64,000 nucleotides of DNA from Afipia sp. Lineage in GTDB: Bacteria > Pseudomonadota > Alphaproteobacteria > Rhizobiales > Xanthobacteraceae. The stretch lies in the NCBI GenBank assembly GCA_024508675.1, contig JANINQ010000018.1, forward strand, positions 52,308 to 116,307, written 5' to 3'. Position numbers and translations under genes: made by a program. The notes under the pieces are model-generated. The model saw only the letters and a list, made by a program, of their open reading frames with translations, did no database searches and was not told the DNA's origin. Positions 35,440-44,118 of the stretch are shown here, one piece after another (positions within the stretch are counted from its first letter, which is position 1; the number at the start of each line of letters is the position of its first letter).

Positions 35440-36138
35440 TTATTCAGCGAGGCCACCGCGTGAGAGGATGACCTCCGCGGCGTTTCGGATGTCGCCAGCG
35501 ATTCCTTCGCGCGCCTTTTCTTCGTCACCGGCCTTAATGGCGGCCAAAACTTTGGCGTGGAATCGCACGGCATCACCCTTCGCCAACCGTTCGGGATTTG
35601 CGCGCAGGTCAAGGTTGATGACCGGGCCAGCCTTGAGCCAGAGGGCGCGGATGATGTCCAGCAGGGTAGGGGAGTGCGCAGCTTCATAGACCGCGAAATG
35701 GAACGACTTGTTATGTTCAACCGCGCGCGGAAGGTTCGGCTTCGTGGCCCGGCTCTCGGAGCGCATGGCGGCTTCCGCGCGAGCGATTGTTTTCAGATCG
35801 TCGTCGTTGCGGCTTCTGGCCGCGACTGCTGCGGCATGTCCCTCGATGAGGATGCGTGCCTGCGTGAGATCGTAAAACTGCGCTGCCGTCATCAGTCGTA
35901 CGCGAACGGCCCGGTTCGGTGTGACTTCAAGCGCGCCGTCGGCCACCAGTCGCGAGACAGCTTCGCGGACCGGCATCATGGAGACGCCAAGGACTTCAGC
36001 GGTTTGGCGGAGTGATATTTTTTCACCCGGGGCCATCCGGCCCGAGATCAGAAGATCAGAAAGTTGCGCATAGGAGCGCCCCCCCAACGTCTGGCGATCG
36101 AGCGGCTCAACCAGATCGAGGACAGCGGGGCGGTTCAT
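35440..36138 (-). CDS. GntR-family (FCD) transcriptional regulator
   Basis: This 232-residue FadR-subfamily regulator has an N-terminal winged helix at about residues 15-80 (RQTAEVLGVSMMPVREAVSR) and a C-terminal FCD effector domain (DLTQARILIEGHAAAVAARS, then EHNKSFHFAVYEAA with the metal-binding His residues). ATG at 36138 has AGGA 9 nt upstream; an ATG at 36186 adds 16 residues that look unlike the family. It is divergent from the ABC transporter operon that starts at 36313 and likely represses both sides until a carboxylic acid ligand binds. Confidence 0.88.
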   Translation of the reverse strand: MNRPAVLDLVEPLDRQTLGGRSYAQLSDLLISGRMAPGEKISLRQTAEVLGVSMMPVREAVSRLVADGALEVTPNRAVRVRLMTAAQFYDLTQARILIEGHAAAVAARSRNDDDLKTIARAEAAMRSESRATKPNLPRAVEHNKSFHFAVYEAAHSPTLLDIIRALWLKAGPVINLDLRANPERLAKGDAVRFHAKVLAAIKAGDEEKAREGIAGDIRNAAEVILSRGGLAE

Positions 36139-36211
36139 GACCGTTTTTCCTGCGGAGCGTGCATCGCGAAACAAGGGACTCGACAAGTCTACTTTCGTTT
36201 GCCAGTCTAAG

Positions 36212-36221
36212 TGTGATCACA
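36212..36221. promoter_or_regulatory. Palindrome TGTGATCACA, candidate GntR operator
   Basis: A perfect 10-bp palindrome lies between the divergent GntR gene and the ABC binding-protein gene, followed by a second half-like AGATCAC. The TGT/ACA ends resemble FadR-subfamily operators. Confidence 0.45.
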
Positions 36222-36312
36222 GATCACGGCAAGCGATATAAGCGCCAACAACCGCGCGATGCCGGATCGGAAATAAGCGCCGCAAAACGCGGCCGTCACA
36301 GGGAGGATGGCT

Positions 36313-37569
36313 ATGTCGATCAAGGATGAAATTTCGCGACGTCGTTTGCTGCAGACCGCAGGCGGTCTTGCGCTGGTGTCTGGGCTTTCCGCACCGTCCA
36401 TTCTGCGCGCTCAGTCAGCTGACGTCATTCGGTTCGGTCATCTGACGCCCCGCACCGGCTTTCTCGGGCCGCTTGGCGAATATGGTGTGATGGCTGCCGA
36501 TCTCGCTGTCGAGGAAATCAACGCAGCGGGTGGCGTGATGGGCCGTAAGGTCGAGCTGCTGAAGGAAGATTCCGTCAATCCGCAGACCGCCTCCACCAAG
36601 GCGGAACGCATGATCGAGCGCGACAAGGTCGCGTGTATCATCGGCGAAATCTCGTCGGCTTCGTGTCTGACCATCGCGCAGGTCGCGTCGCGCAACAAGA
36701 CGCTGTTCATCAACACCGGCGGCAACTCGGATGCGCTCCGCGGCAAGGATTGCCAGCGTTACATGTTCCATGTCGAGTCGCAGAACTCGATGTATGTGAA
36801 GACCGTTGGCCGCTCGTTCATGCAGGAAGGTCTGGTCAAGGGCAAGAAATGGTATTCGCTGACGGCGGACTATGCGTTTGGTCACGATCTGCTGCGCGTC
36901 GCCAAGCGCTTCATGGAAGGCAATGGTGGTCAGTTCGCGGGCGACGATCTGGTGCCGACTGACGCGACGGACTTCTCCGCCTATCTGCTCAAGATTCGTG
37001 ACTCGAAGCCCGATCTCGTCGTCATCAATCTTGCGGGCAACCAGATCACCAATTTCCTCAAGCAGTACGCCGAGTTTGGCTTGACTTATCCGGTCGGCGG
37101 ATTTGGTTTCGATACCGCGCTTGCCTGGGCCGCAGGCAAGGGCAATTTCGTCGGGACATGGCCGGTGGTCTGGCATCATCTGCTCGATACTCCCGGCAGC
37201 AAGGCTTTCGTTGCGGCCTTCACCAAGAAATATAACAAGCCGCCGGAGAATCAGGCCTGGGGCGACTACATCGCCACTAAAATCGTGGCGCAGTCGATCA
37301 ATGAGCTGAAGTCGGCGGAATCGCCGAAGGTCATTGAGCACTTCGAGAAGGGTGCGAAGTTTGACCTCCTGAAGACCCGTCAGGGCTACTTCCGTGCGTC
37401 GGATCACCAGCTTATGCACGAGATGTATGCGGTGAAGGCGCTGCCTGCAGCCCAGATCAAGAACCAGTGGGACATCTTCTCCTCGAGCGGACCTGTGCCC
37501 GGCCCGAACGAGGATCTCGAAATCATCGCCGCTACCAAAGAAGAGAACAGTTGTACGTTCCCGTCGTAA
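36313..37569 (+). CDS. Liv-type ABC transporter periplasmic binding protein
   Basis: This 418-residue type I periplasmic binding protein is exported by Tat: Arg9-Arg10-Arg11 in ISRRRLLQTAGG, cleavage near LRA-Q at about residue 33. The mature part begins VIRFGHLTPRTGFLGPLGEY and includes ADYAFGHDLL, typical of the amide/short-chain-substrate branch of LivK-like proteins. ATG at 36313 is 6 nt after GGGAGG; the ATG two codons earlier touches that site. A 13-bp terminator-like hairpin separates it from the permease genes, so it is probably made in excess. Confidence 0.88.
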   Translation: MSIKDEISRRRLLQTAGGLALVSGLSAPSILRAQSADVIRFGHLTPRTGFLGPLGEYGVMAADLAVEEINAAGGVMGRKVELLKEDSVNPQTASTKAERMIERDKVACIIGEISSASCLTIAQVASRNKTLFINTGGNSDALRGKDCQRYMFHVESQNSMYVKTVGRSFMQEGLVKGKKWYSLTADYAFGHDLLRVAKRFMEGNGGQFAGDDLVPTDATDFSAYLLKIRDSKPDLVVINLAGNQITNFLKQYAEFGLTYPVGGFGFDTALAWAAGKGNFVGTWPVVWHHLLDTPGSKAFVAAFTKKYNKPPENQAWGDYIATKIVAQSINELKSAESPKVIEHFEKGAKFDLLKTRQGYFRASDHQLMHEMYAVKALPAAQIKNQWDIFSSSGPVPGPNEDLEIIAATKEENSCTFPS

Positions 37570-37579
37570 AACTGACTTG

Positions 37580-37612
37580 ATGCGATCCTCCGGGGCATTC
37601 GGAGGATCGCAT
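37580..37612 (+). terminator. Intercistronic terminator after the ABC binding-protein gene
   Basis: A perfect 13-bp stem (37580-37592 with 37600-37612) and a 7-nt loop GGGCATT are followed by a T/C-rich stretch. It lies 10 nt after the binding-protein stop, and readthrough would reach the permease genes. Partial termination gives the usual excess of binding protein. Confidence 0.8.
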
Positions 37613-37675
37613 TCTTCCTTCTCTTGTTCCCGGCGCGCGTAGAACGCTCGCCCATCTGATCGCGGGGCGGCGACG

Positions 37676-38554
37676 ATGTCTGGTATCTTGCTCGCACAGC
37701 AGATTCTGAATGGACTGCTTGATGGCGTTTATTATCTGCTGATCGCGTTAGGTTTGTCGTTGATCTTTTCGCTCGGCGGAATCGTCAATCTCGCGCATGG
37801 CGCGTTCTTTGCCATCGGTGCCTATCTCACCTTGGTGATCTCTCCATATCTCGGATTTAGCGGCGCATTTGTGCTGTCGCCAGTGGCGGTCGCGCTGCTC
37901 GGTGTCGTGATCGAGCGGCTGCTGTTCACGAGGTTCTATCGGGCCGATCCGATTCTCTCGCTGCTTTTAACATTCGGTCTGGCGATGGTTGCGGAGCAGG
38001 CGCTGCGCATGATTTTCGGCGCGCCGCCGCTCTCCTACTCCATCCCGCCGGATTTGCGTGGCCAGGTGGCGATCGGCTCATTCATCTATTCATTCTATCG
38101 TGTTGTCCTGCTCGGAATTGCTGCGGCTTGCGTCGCCGGATTATGGTTCTTGTTGAGAAAGACTGCCTTTGGACGCGTCGTGCGCGCAGGCGTTCAGAAT
38201 CCGGACATGGTCGGCGCGCTCGGGATTTCTCTGCAGCCTTACATGTCGGCGGTGGCGGCGCTCGGGATCGGTCTCGCGGGACTGGCTGGCGTATTGCTCG
38301 CGCCCATCTATGCAATCCACCCGGCCATGGGCAACGAGATCATCACGCCTGCCTTCGTCGTGGTTGTGATCGGTGGTCTCGGATCGTTCTGGGGTGTGGT
38401 CGTCGCAGCTCTGCTGGTTGGACTGGTGAAGGGTGTGATGGTCGGAATTGGCTATTCGGCCGCGTCCACCGCCGCGATCTACTTGCTGATGCTTCTGGTG
38501 CTCGTGTTCAGGCCGCGCGGCCTGTTCGGCGAACGCATCACGCGCTTTGAGTGA
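37676..38554 (+). CDS. Liv-type ABC transporter permease (LivH-like)
   Basis: This 292-residue inner membrane protein of the LivH family has about eight spans, with ALGLSLIFSLGGIVNLAHGA near the start and VVVIGGLGSFWGVVVAALLV near the C-terminus. It pairs with the LivM-like domain of the next gene to form the channel. ATG at 37676 follows GGGGCGG. Its stop lies 10 nt before the start of the fused protein. Confidence 0.9.
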   Translation: MSGILLAQQILNGLLDGVYYLLIALGLSLIFSLGGIVNLAHGAFFAIGAYLTLVISPYLGFSGAFVLSPVAVALLGVVIERLLFTRFYRADPILSLLLTFGLAMVAEQALRMIFGAPPLSYSIPPDLRGQVAIGSFIYSFYRVVLLGIAAACVAGLWFLLRKTAFGRVVRAGVQNPDMVGALGISLQPYMSAVAALGIGLAGLAGVLLAPIYAIHPAMGNEIITPAFVVVVIGGLGSFWGVVVAALLVGLVKGVMVGIGYSAASTAAIYLLMLLVLVFRPRGLFGERITRFE

Positions 38555-38564
38555 GGCCGTCGCC

Positions 38565-41084
38565 ATGCTCAAGCGTCTTCCTGTTCAATTGATCGTCGCT
38601 GCGGTCGCGCTGCTCGCGCTGCCATCGCTGATGATTGCCCTTGGCCTGACCGTGACCTCCGCGACTGAGGTCGTTGTGTTCGGCATTGCCTGCATGGCTT
38701 TGAATGTTCTTGTCGGCCATACCGGACTGGTCTCGTTCGGTCACGGTGCATGGTTTGGCCTCGCGGCCTATGCAGCGGCGTTGCTTCAGCGCAATGTCAT
38801 GCCCGGATCGTTCTTTGGCCCTGCGGTTGGCTCGATCGCTATTATTATCCTGGTCGCAATTCCCTTTGGCTTCCTGATTCTGCGGCGTCGTGGCGTTTAT
38901 TTTTCGCTGCTGACGCTGGCTTTGGCAGCGATGCTTTATACAGTATCGTTCCGCTGGACCGATGTGACGGGGGGTGAAAACGGCATCGGCGGCATTGTCC
39001 GTCCGGCCACGTTCGGTTTGGATCTGGATTCCCAGATCACGTACTACTGGTTCGTTGCGGCCATCGCCTTTCTGGTTCTCCTGCTACTCTGGCGGTTTCA
39101 TAATTCGACTATTGGCACTGTTCTGGTTGCGGTTCGTGAGAACGAACAGCGCGCGCGATTTCTTGGCTATCCGACCAACCGCTACAAGCTCGTTGCGTTT
39201 GTTCTTTCTGCGGCCCTGACCGGACTCGCCGGCATCCTGCTCCTTTACAAGAACCGTATGACATCGGCCGATCCGATCTCGGTGGCGTTTTCTGGCGAAC
39301 TTCTGGCGATGGTCGTGATCGGGGGCATGCGCAGTTTCCTCGGTCCTGCGCTCGGTGCGCTGTTCTTCATTCTGTTTCGGGAGATTTTTGGCATCCACAC
39401 CGAAAACTGGCTGCTGTGGTTCGGACTGGTTTTCGTCGGGTTCATCGTCTTCTCGCCGACAGGGCTGGTGGGCGTTGGTGAAAAACTTCTTGCGCCTTTC
39501 CGCAAGAAGATCATCGAAGAAGCGGCGATGGCCGCGCGCAAGGTCGAAGCCTTGCCGTTGCCGCAGTTCCTTCGCCCCAGGACAGCTGTCGATGGACCCG
39601 TGCTGGCGGCGCGCGACATGGCCAAGAGTTTCGGCGGCATCAAGGCTGTGCAGGGTATCAACATCGCGATTGCCGATCGCACGCTGCATGCCCTGATAGG
39701 CCCGAACGGCGCCGGCAAGACCACGGCTTTCAATCTGCTGTCCGGTATGTTTCCGCCGGATGAGGGCGAAGCATCGCTGATGGGCAAGCCGATCACCGGC
39801 CATTCCCCTGAGGAGATCGCTGAAGCCGGCATCGGCCGCTCCTTCCAGATCACCAACCTGTTTCCGGAACTGAGTGTTGGCGAAAACATTCGTCTTGCCG
39901 TGCAGGCGCGGCACCCACGCCGATTCGACCCATTTACGAATGCGCTGTCGATCGACGAGATCAATCGCGAGGCTGACGAGATCATCCGCTATCTTGGCCT
40001 CGCCGGTATCGAGAAGGCGCAGGCAGGAGCCCTGTCTTATGGTGGCCAGCGGCTGCTGGACATGGGCGTGGCCCTTGCGACCGCACCGCGCATCCTGCTG
40101 CTGGATGAGCCGCTTGCGGGTCTCGCCGCAGCCGAGCGCGAGCGTATTGGTGCGATCATCAAGCGTATCTCGGCAGATCTTCCGGTTCTGCTGGTTGAGC
40201 ACGATATCGACCGGGTGTTTGCGCTTGCCGACCATGTGACTGTGATGAACGAGGGCCGCGTGCTGCTTGACGGCACTGTGGAAGACGCCCGCAGCAGCAA
40301 GAAAGTTCAGGAGATTTATATCGGTTCAGGGGCCGCTGCCGTCGCGGCGAAGCCGCGCGAGACGTCAGCCAAGACCAGCGCCTTGCTTACCGTTGAAGGT
40401 GTCAACACGTTCTACGGGAAGAGCCATATCCTCAACGATGTCAGCTTTACGCTGCACAACAATGAGATCATTGCGTTGCTCGGTCGTAACGGGGCGGGCA
40501 AATCGACATTGCTCAAGACCTTGGTTGGCATTGCTCCGGCGGCAAACGGCTCGATCCGTCTTGCTGATTCCGAGCTGGTCGGGCGCGCGTCGGCGGAATG
40601 CGCACGTCTCGGTATTGGTTATGTCCCCCAGGGGCGTGGTCTGTTTGCCGGCATGAGCGTCGAACATAATCTTGAGCTTGGCGGCTTGAAGCGGCAGACG
40701 GGTAACGGCGTGCATTGGACGCGCGAACGGGTTTACGAATACTTCCCCCGCATTCGTGAGCGATTGGATAGTCCGGCGGATTATCTCTCCGGTGGCGAGC
40801 AGCAGATGGTGGCCGTCGCGCGTGCGCTGTCCGGCGACGTCCGGGTGCTGCTGCTCGACGAGCCGTTCGAAGGCCTGGCTCCGGCCGTCGTCGAGCAACT
40901 GTTCGAGGCATTTGACAAGTTGCGCAAGGAAGTCGCGATTATCATTGTTGATCACCACCTTGATCTGGCGTTGGCACTGTCGGATACAACGGTCGCGCTG
41001 GAGCGTGGGCGGATCATGCACGAGGGGCCGTCCAAGGCACTGCGCGAAGACCTTGATCTGCGACGTAAGGTGCTCTGGCTGTAG
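38565..41084 (+). CDS. Fused LivM permease, LivG ATPase and LivF ATPase
   Basis: One 839-residue polypeptide contains three subunits that are usually separate. Residues about 1-310 are a LivM-type permease (NVLVGHTGLVSFGHGAWFGL), and after a linker at about 310-345 comes a LivG ATPase. That ATPase has Walker A GPNGAGKT at 379-386, signature LSYGGQRLLDMG and Walker B LLLDEPLAGL. A second linker at about 590-608 leads to a LivF ATPase with Walker A GRNGAGKS at 640-647, signature LSGGEQQMVA and Walker B LLLDEPFEGL. No frame break is visible. LivM-LivG fusions are known; adding LivF makes the whole non-LivH machinery one chain. ATG at 38565 follows GAGG. Confidence 0.9.
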   Translation: MLKRLPVQLIVAAVALLALPSLMIALGLTVTSATEVVVFGIACMALNVLVGHTGLVSFGHGAWFGLAAYAAALLQRNVMPGSFFGPAVGSIAIIILVAIPFGFLILRRRGVYFSLLTLALAAMLYTVSFRWTDVTGGENGIGGIVRPATFGLDLDSQITYYWFVAAIAFLVLLLLWRFHNSTIGTVLVAVRENEQRARFLGYPTNRYKLVAFVLSAALTGLAGILLLYKNRMTSADPISVAFSGELLAMVVIGGMRSFLGPALGALFFILFREIFGIHTENWLLWFGLVFVGFIVFSPTGLVGVGEKLLAPFRKKIIEEAAMAARKVEALPLPQFLRPRTAVDGPVLAARDMAKSFGGIKAVQGINIAIADRTLHALIGPNGAGKTTAFNLLSGMFPPDEGEASLMGKPITGHSPEEIAEAGIGRSFQITNLFPELSVGENIRLAVQARHPRRFDPFTNALSIDEINREADEIIRYLGLAGIEKAQAGALSYGGQRLLDMGVALATAPRILLLDEPLAGLAAAERERIGAIIKRISADLPVLLVEHDIDRVFALADHVTVMNEGRVLLDGTVEDARSSKKVQEIYIGSGAAAVAAKPRETSAKTSALLTVEGVNTFYGKSHILNDVSFTLHNNEIIALLGRNGAGKSTLLKTLVGIAPAANGSIRLADSELVGRASAECARLGIGYVPQGRGLFAGMSVEHNLELGGLKRQTGNGVHWTRERVYEYFPRIRERLDSPADYLSGGEQQMVAVARALSGDVRVLLLDEPFEGLAPAVVEQLFEAFDKLRKEVAIIIVDHHLDLALALSDTTVALERGRIMHEGPSKALREDLDLRRKVLWL

Positions 41085-41101
41085 GAACGAAAGACAGGAA
41101 C

Positions 41102-42040
41102 ATGTCTAACAACAACAGAAACGTGGCGATCGTCGGCGTAGGGTTGATCGGCAGGGCCTGGGCCGCAATCTTCGCTCGCGCAGGCTGGAATGTCCGGTTG
41201 ACTGACCCGCATGGACCGACGCTGGAGGCGGCGCCACAACTGATCCTTGATGAACTGCGTGCGCTCAATCGTCATGGTCTTGCGGACGATCCCGACGGCG
41301 CGATGGCCCGTATCTCCGTGGCGTCCAGTCTGGCAGATGCCGTGAAGGATGTGGAGTTTGTTCAGGAGAACGGACCCGAGAAGATCGATGACAAGATCGC
41401 ACTGTTTGCTGAGCTTGATCGATTGGCTCCCCCGGATGCAATTCTCGCGTCGTCGACGTCAGCCATCGTCGCCTCCCGTTTCACGGAAAATCTGAAGGGC
41501 CGATCCCGGTGTCTGGTCGGTCATCCGGTGAATCCGCCGCATCTGGTGCCTTTGGTCGAGCTTTGTGGCTCACCGTGGACCTCTCCGGAGACTGTAGCGC
41601 GTGCACGGGAGATTTATCGCGCGATCGGCCAGGTCCCGGTAACGGTGAACAAGGAAATCAATGGTTTTGTGCTCAACCGGCTACAGGGAGCCCTTCTTGC
41701 GGAAGCGTTCCGGCTGGTGGGCGAAGGCTATGTTTCCGCTGAAGATCTCGATCATACAGTCAAGGATGGTCTCGGCCTGCGCTGGTCGTTTCTCGGGCCA
41801 TTCGAGACCATTGAACTGAACGCGCCGGGCGGTATTCCGGATTATTGCGCGCGCTATACGGGATTTTACAAGGAACTCGCGGCGGCATCCGCCGGTCCGG
41901 AGGTCTATCAAAGCCCGAATGTCGACCGCGTCATTGCAGCGTGGCCGCATCAGCCGACACACGAGCGCATCTCTACCCTGACAAGCCGACGCAATGAGCG
42001 CCTGGCGGCTTTGGTCGCGCACAAGGCGAAACAGAGCTAA
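41102..42040 (+). CDS. Lambda-crystallin/3-hydroxyacyl-CoA dehydrogenase-type hydroxyacid dehydrogenase
   Basis: This 312-residue NAD-dependent dehydrogenase has Rossmann motif GVGLIG at residues 12-17, catalytic His141 in VGHPVNPPHLVPLVEL with Glu153, and NRLQGALLAEAFRLVGEGYV. These segments match the lambda-crystallin/L-gulonate 3-dehydrogenase branch; L-carnitine dehydrogenases are a sister group. Such enzymes oxidise a free beta-hydroxyacid to the beta-keto acid. The next gene is a BKACE enzyme that cleaves beta-keto acids, giving a two-step pathway. It starts 17 nt after the fused ABC gene and is in its operon. Confidence 0.85.
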   Translation: MSNNNRNVAIVGVGLIGRAWAAIFARAGWNVRLTDPHGPTLEAAPQLILDELRALNRHGLADDPDGAMARISVASSLADAVKDVEFVQENGPEKIDDKIALFAELDRLAPPDAILASSTSAIVASRFTENLKGRSRCLVGHPVNPPHLVPLVELCGSPWTSPETVARAREIYRAIGQVPVTVNKEINGFVLNRLQGALLAEAFRLVGEGYVSAEDLDHTVKDGLGLRWSFLGPFETIELNAPGGIPDYCARYTGFYKELAAASAGPEVYQSPNVDRVIAAWPHQPTHERISTLTSRRNERLAALVAHKAKQS

Positions 42041-42078
42041 AAGCAACAAATCGACGAGCGAGAGAAAGAGGCAAGACC

Positions 42079-43002
42079 ATGAGCCGTAAAGTCATCATCA
42101 CCTGCGCTGTCACCGGCGCAATCCATACCCCCTCCATGTCGAAGGCCTTGCCTGTTACGCCTGAGGAAATTGCGGACGCGGCGGTTGGTGCGGCGGAAGC
42201 CGGCGCGGCCATCGTTCATTTGCATGCGCGCAATCCGGAGACAGGTCAGCCCGATCAGAGCCCGGAAGCCTTCGCGCCATTCCTCAAAATCATCAAGCAG
42301 CGTACCAACGCGGTGGTGAATCTGACGACGGGTGGCTCGCCGACTATGAAGGTTGACGAGCGCGTTCGCCCGGCGGCGGTCTACAAGCCGGAGGTCGCAT
42401 CGCTCAACATGGGCTCGATGAACTTTGCCTTCTTCGGCATGCTCAATCGTTTCAAGACCTTCAAGCACGAGTGGGAGCGCAAGCATGTCGAGAACAAGGA
42501 TATCGTCTTCCGCAATACCTTCGCCGACATCGAGTATGTGCTCAGCACGCTGTCCGGCAGCGGTACGCGTTTCGAGTTTGAATGCTACGACACCGCGCAC
42601 CTTTATAACCTGAAGTATTTTCTCGATCAGGGTCTCGTGAAGGCGCCGCTGTTCATACAGACGGTATTCGGCCTGCAAGGCGGCACCGGCGCTCATCCGG
42701 AAGACGTGCTGCACATGAAGCGCACCGCAGACCGCTTGTTCGGCGATCAATATGTCTGGTCCGTGCTCGGGGCGGGGCGCAACCAGCTGCCGATCGCGGC
42801 CATGGCAGCGGCCATGGGCGGCAACATCCGCGTCGGTCTTGAAGATTCGCTGTGGGCCGCGCCGGGGCGCATGGCGGAGTCCAATGCCGAACAGGTTCGC
42901 CTGGCACGGAAGATTTGTGAAGGTCTCGGTCTCGATGTCGCGACGCCCGATGAAGCTCGCGAAATCCTTCACCTGAAGGGCGGCGACACGCTTCAGGTCT
43001 GA
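42079..43002 (+). CDS. BKACE beta-keto acid cleavage enzyme (DUF849)
   Basis: This 307-residue TIM-barrel zinc enzyme of the 3-keto-5-aminohexanoate cleavage family has the metal ligands His47 and His49 in IVHLHARNP and Glu255 in RVGLEDSLW. The family condenses a beta-keto acid with acetyl-CoA, giving acetoacetyl-CoA and a shortened CoA ester or amine product; the dehydrocarnitine cleavage enzyme belongs here. The dehydrogenase 38 nt upstream likely makes its substrate. Specificity cannot be read from sequence alone. Confidence 0.9.
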   Translation: MSRKVIITCAVTGAIHTPSMSKALPVTPEEIADAAVGAAEAGAAIVHLHARNPETGQPDQSPEAFAPFLKIIKQRTNAVVNLTTGGSPTMKVDERVRPAAVYKPEVASLNMGSMNFAFFGMLNRFKTFKHEWERKHVENKDIVFRNTFADIEYVLSTLSGSGTRFEFECYDTAHLYNLKYFLDQGLVKAPLFIQTVFGLQGGTGAHPEDVLHMKRTADRLFGDQYVWSVLGAGRNQLPIAAMAAAMGGNIRVGLEDSLWAAPGRMAESNAEQVRLARKICEGLGLDVATPDEAREILHLKGGDTLQV

Positions 43003-43376
43003 TGCTTATGCGGGTGGCGAGAAAAGTCTCGATGCGGGTATTCGTTCTGGTTCTTTTTCTCGCGGTCTGCAGCTTGTCTGCGAACGCTTCGTCTCTTCCC
43101 AAGGATATGCTCGGATCGTGGGCATCCGAGCTGTCTGCCTGCGGCGAACAGGCGAGTGAACTTGGAATGACAATCGAGACGAAGACCGTCCTGTTCTATG
43201 AGCACGGTTTCGACATCAAGAAACTGACGAAACTCAAGGACGGATCGTTGAAAGCGTCAGGATTCAGCGTTGCGGATGACGGGCGGGCCAAAGGCACGCT
43301 TACATTGAAGCAATTGTCGGCAGATACAATAGTGGTCGGCGATCAGACTTATTATCGTTGCAAGGGAAAGAGTTAG
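43002..43376 (+). CDS. Small secreted protein, unknown
   Basis: This 124-residue protein has an N-terminal signal peptide (VFVLVLFLAVCSLSANAS, cleavage near residue 29) and a mature domain of about 95 residues (LPKDMLGSWASELSACGEQA ... TYYRCKGKS) with two cysteines that may pair. The start overlaps the BKACE stop by one base (TGATG); the ATG at 43032 is an alternative. The GSWA opening recalls small periplasmic lipocalin-like or stress proteins, but no family is recognised. Confidence 0.6.
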   Translation: MLMRVARKVSMRVFVLVLFLAVCSLSANASSLPKDMLGSWASELSACGEQASELGMTIETKTVLFYEHGFDIKKLTKLKDGSLKASGFSVADDGRAKGTLTLKQLSADTIVVGDQTYYRCKGKS

Positions 43377-43427
43377 GCCTAAGGGCCGATCACTTCCGGC
43401 TCACGTCAGATATTCGTTTGTCAGAAA

Positions 43428-43460
43428 AGCAGGATGTGCCGTGCTTCGGCACATCCTGCT
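43428..43460. terminator. Bidirectional terminator between convergent operons
   Basis: A perfect 14-bp stem (43428-43441 with 43447-43460) surrounds loop TGCTT. An AAAA run precedes it, which reads as a T-run on the minus strand, so it best terminates the esterase/dioxygenase operon and also shields the plus-strand operon. Confidence 0.85.
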
Positions 43461-43467
43461 ACAAGTG

Positions 43468-44118
43468 TCAGGCCATCTCAGTCTTCTCTGCCTGCAGAAA
43501 GCCGACGGCTTTGATCCATTCCCGCCCTAGGGTCAGGTCGGTTTGGGTTAGCTGATGTCCTGTCGGCAATACCGGATGCTGAACATTCGCGCCGGCGTTC
43601 GCCAACAGCGCCGCGAGCTGAGCGGAGTTGCTCGCCGGAATGATCGGATCGAGTTTTCCCGACACAATCAGCACCGGCTTATCCCTCAGATCGGCCTGCG
43701 ACGGCTGCGACAGGGGCACCATCGCGCGCAACAGAATTGCGCCTGCCAGCACGTCAGGCCGAAGCAGGAGCATCGCTGCAGCGATATTCGCACCATTCGA
43801 ATAGCCCAGCGCGACGGGTGCCGCGATGCCATAACGCGCACGCGCAGCTTCGACGAAATCCGCCAGTTCGTTGGCGCGCCGCCGAACGTCGTCCTCGTCG
43901 AACACGCCTTCCGAAAGCCTGCGGAAGAAACGCGGCATGCCCTGTTCAAGCACCTGGCCGCGCGGCGACAGGAGGGCGGAGCCGGGCGAGACAGTCTGAC
44001 CCAGCGACAGCAGATCGTTTTCGTCGCCGCCGGTGCCGTGAAGCAACAACAGAGGCGGCGCTTCGAGCCGGTTTCCCGACTCGAAGCGATGGATGAAGGT
44101 GAGATCGTTGCTCATCAT
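43468..44118 (-). CDS. Alpha/beta hydrolase, phospholipase/carboxylesterase type (MhqD-like)
   Basis: This 216-residue serine hydrolase has an oxyanion region LLLHGTGGDENDLL, nucleophile Ser107 in GYSNGAN, Asp157 in SGKLDPIIP and His188 in PTGHQLTQ. Members of this branch pair with ring-cleaving dioxygenases in mhq-type quinone/hydroquinone resistance loci. Its start overlaps the stop of the dioxygenase gene (ATGATGA), so the two are coupled. It probably hydrolyses a ring-cleavage product or an ester. Confidence 0.85.
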   Translation of the reverse strand: MMSNDLTFIHRFESGNRLEAPPLLLLHGTGGDENDLLSLGQTVSPGSALLSPRGQVLEQGMPRFFRRLSEGVFDEDDVRRRANELADFVEAARARYGIAAPVALGYSNGANIAAAMLLLRPDVLAGAILLRAMVPLSQPSQADLRDKPVLIVSGKLDPIIPASNSAQLAALLANAGANVQHPVLPTGHQLTQTDLTLGREWIKAVGFLQAEKTEMA

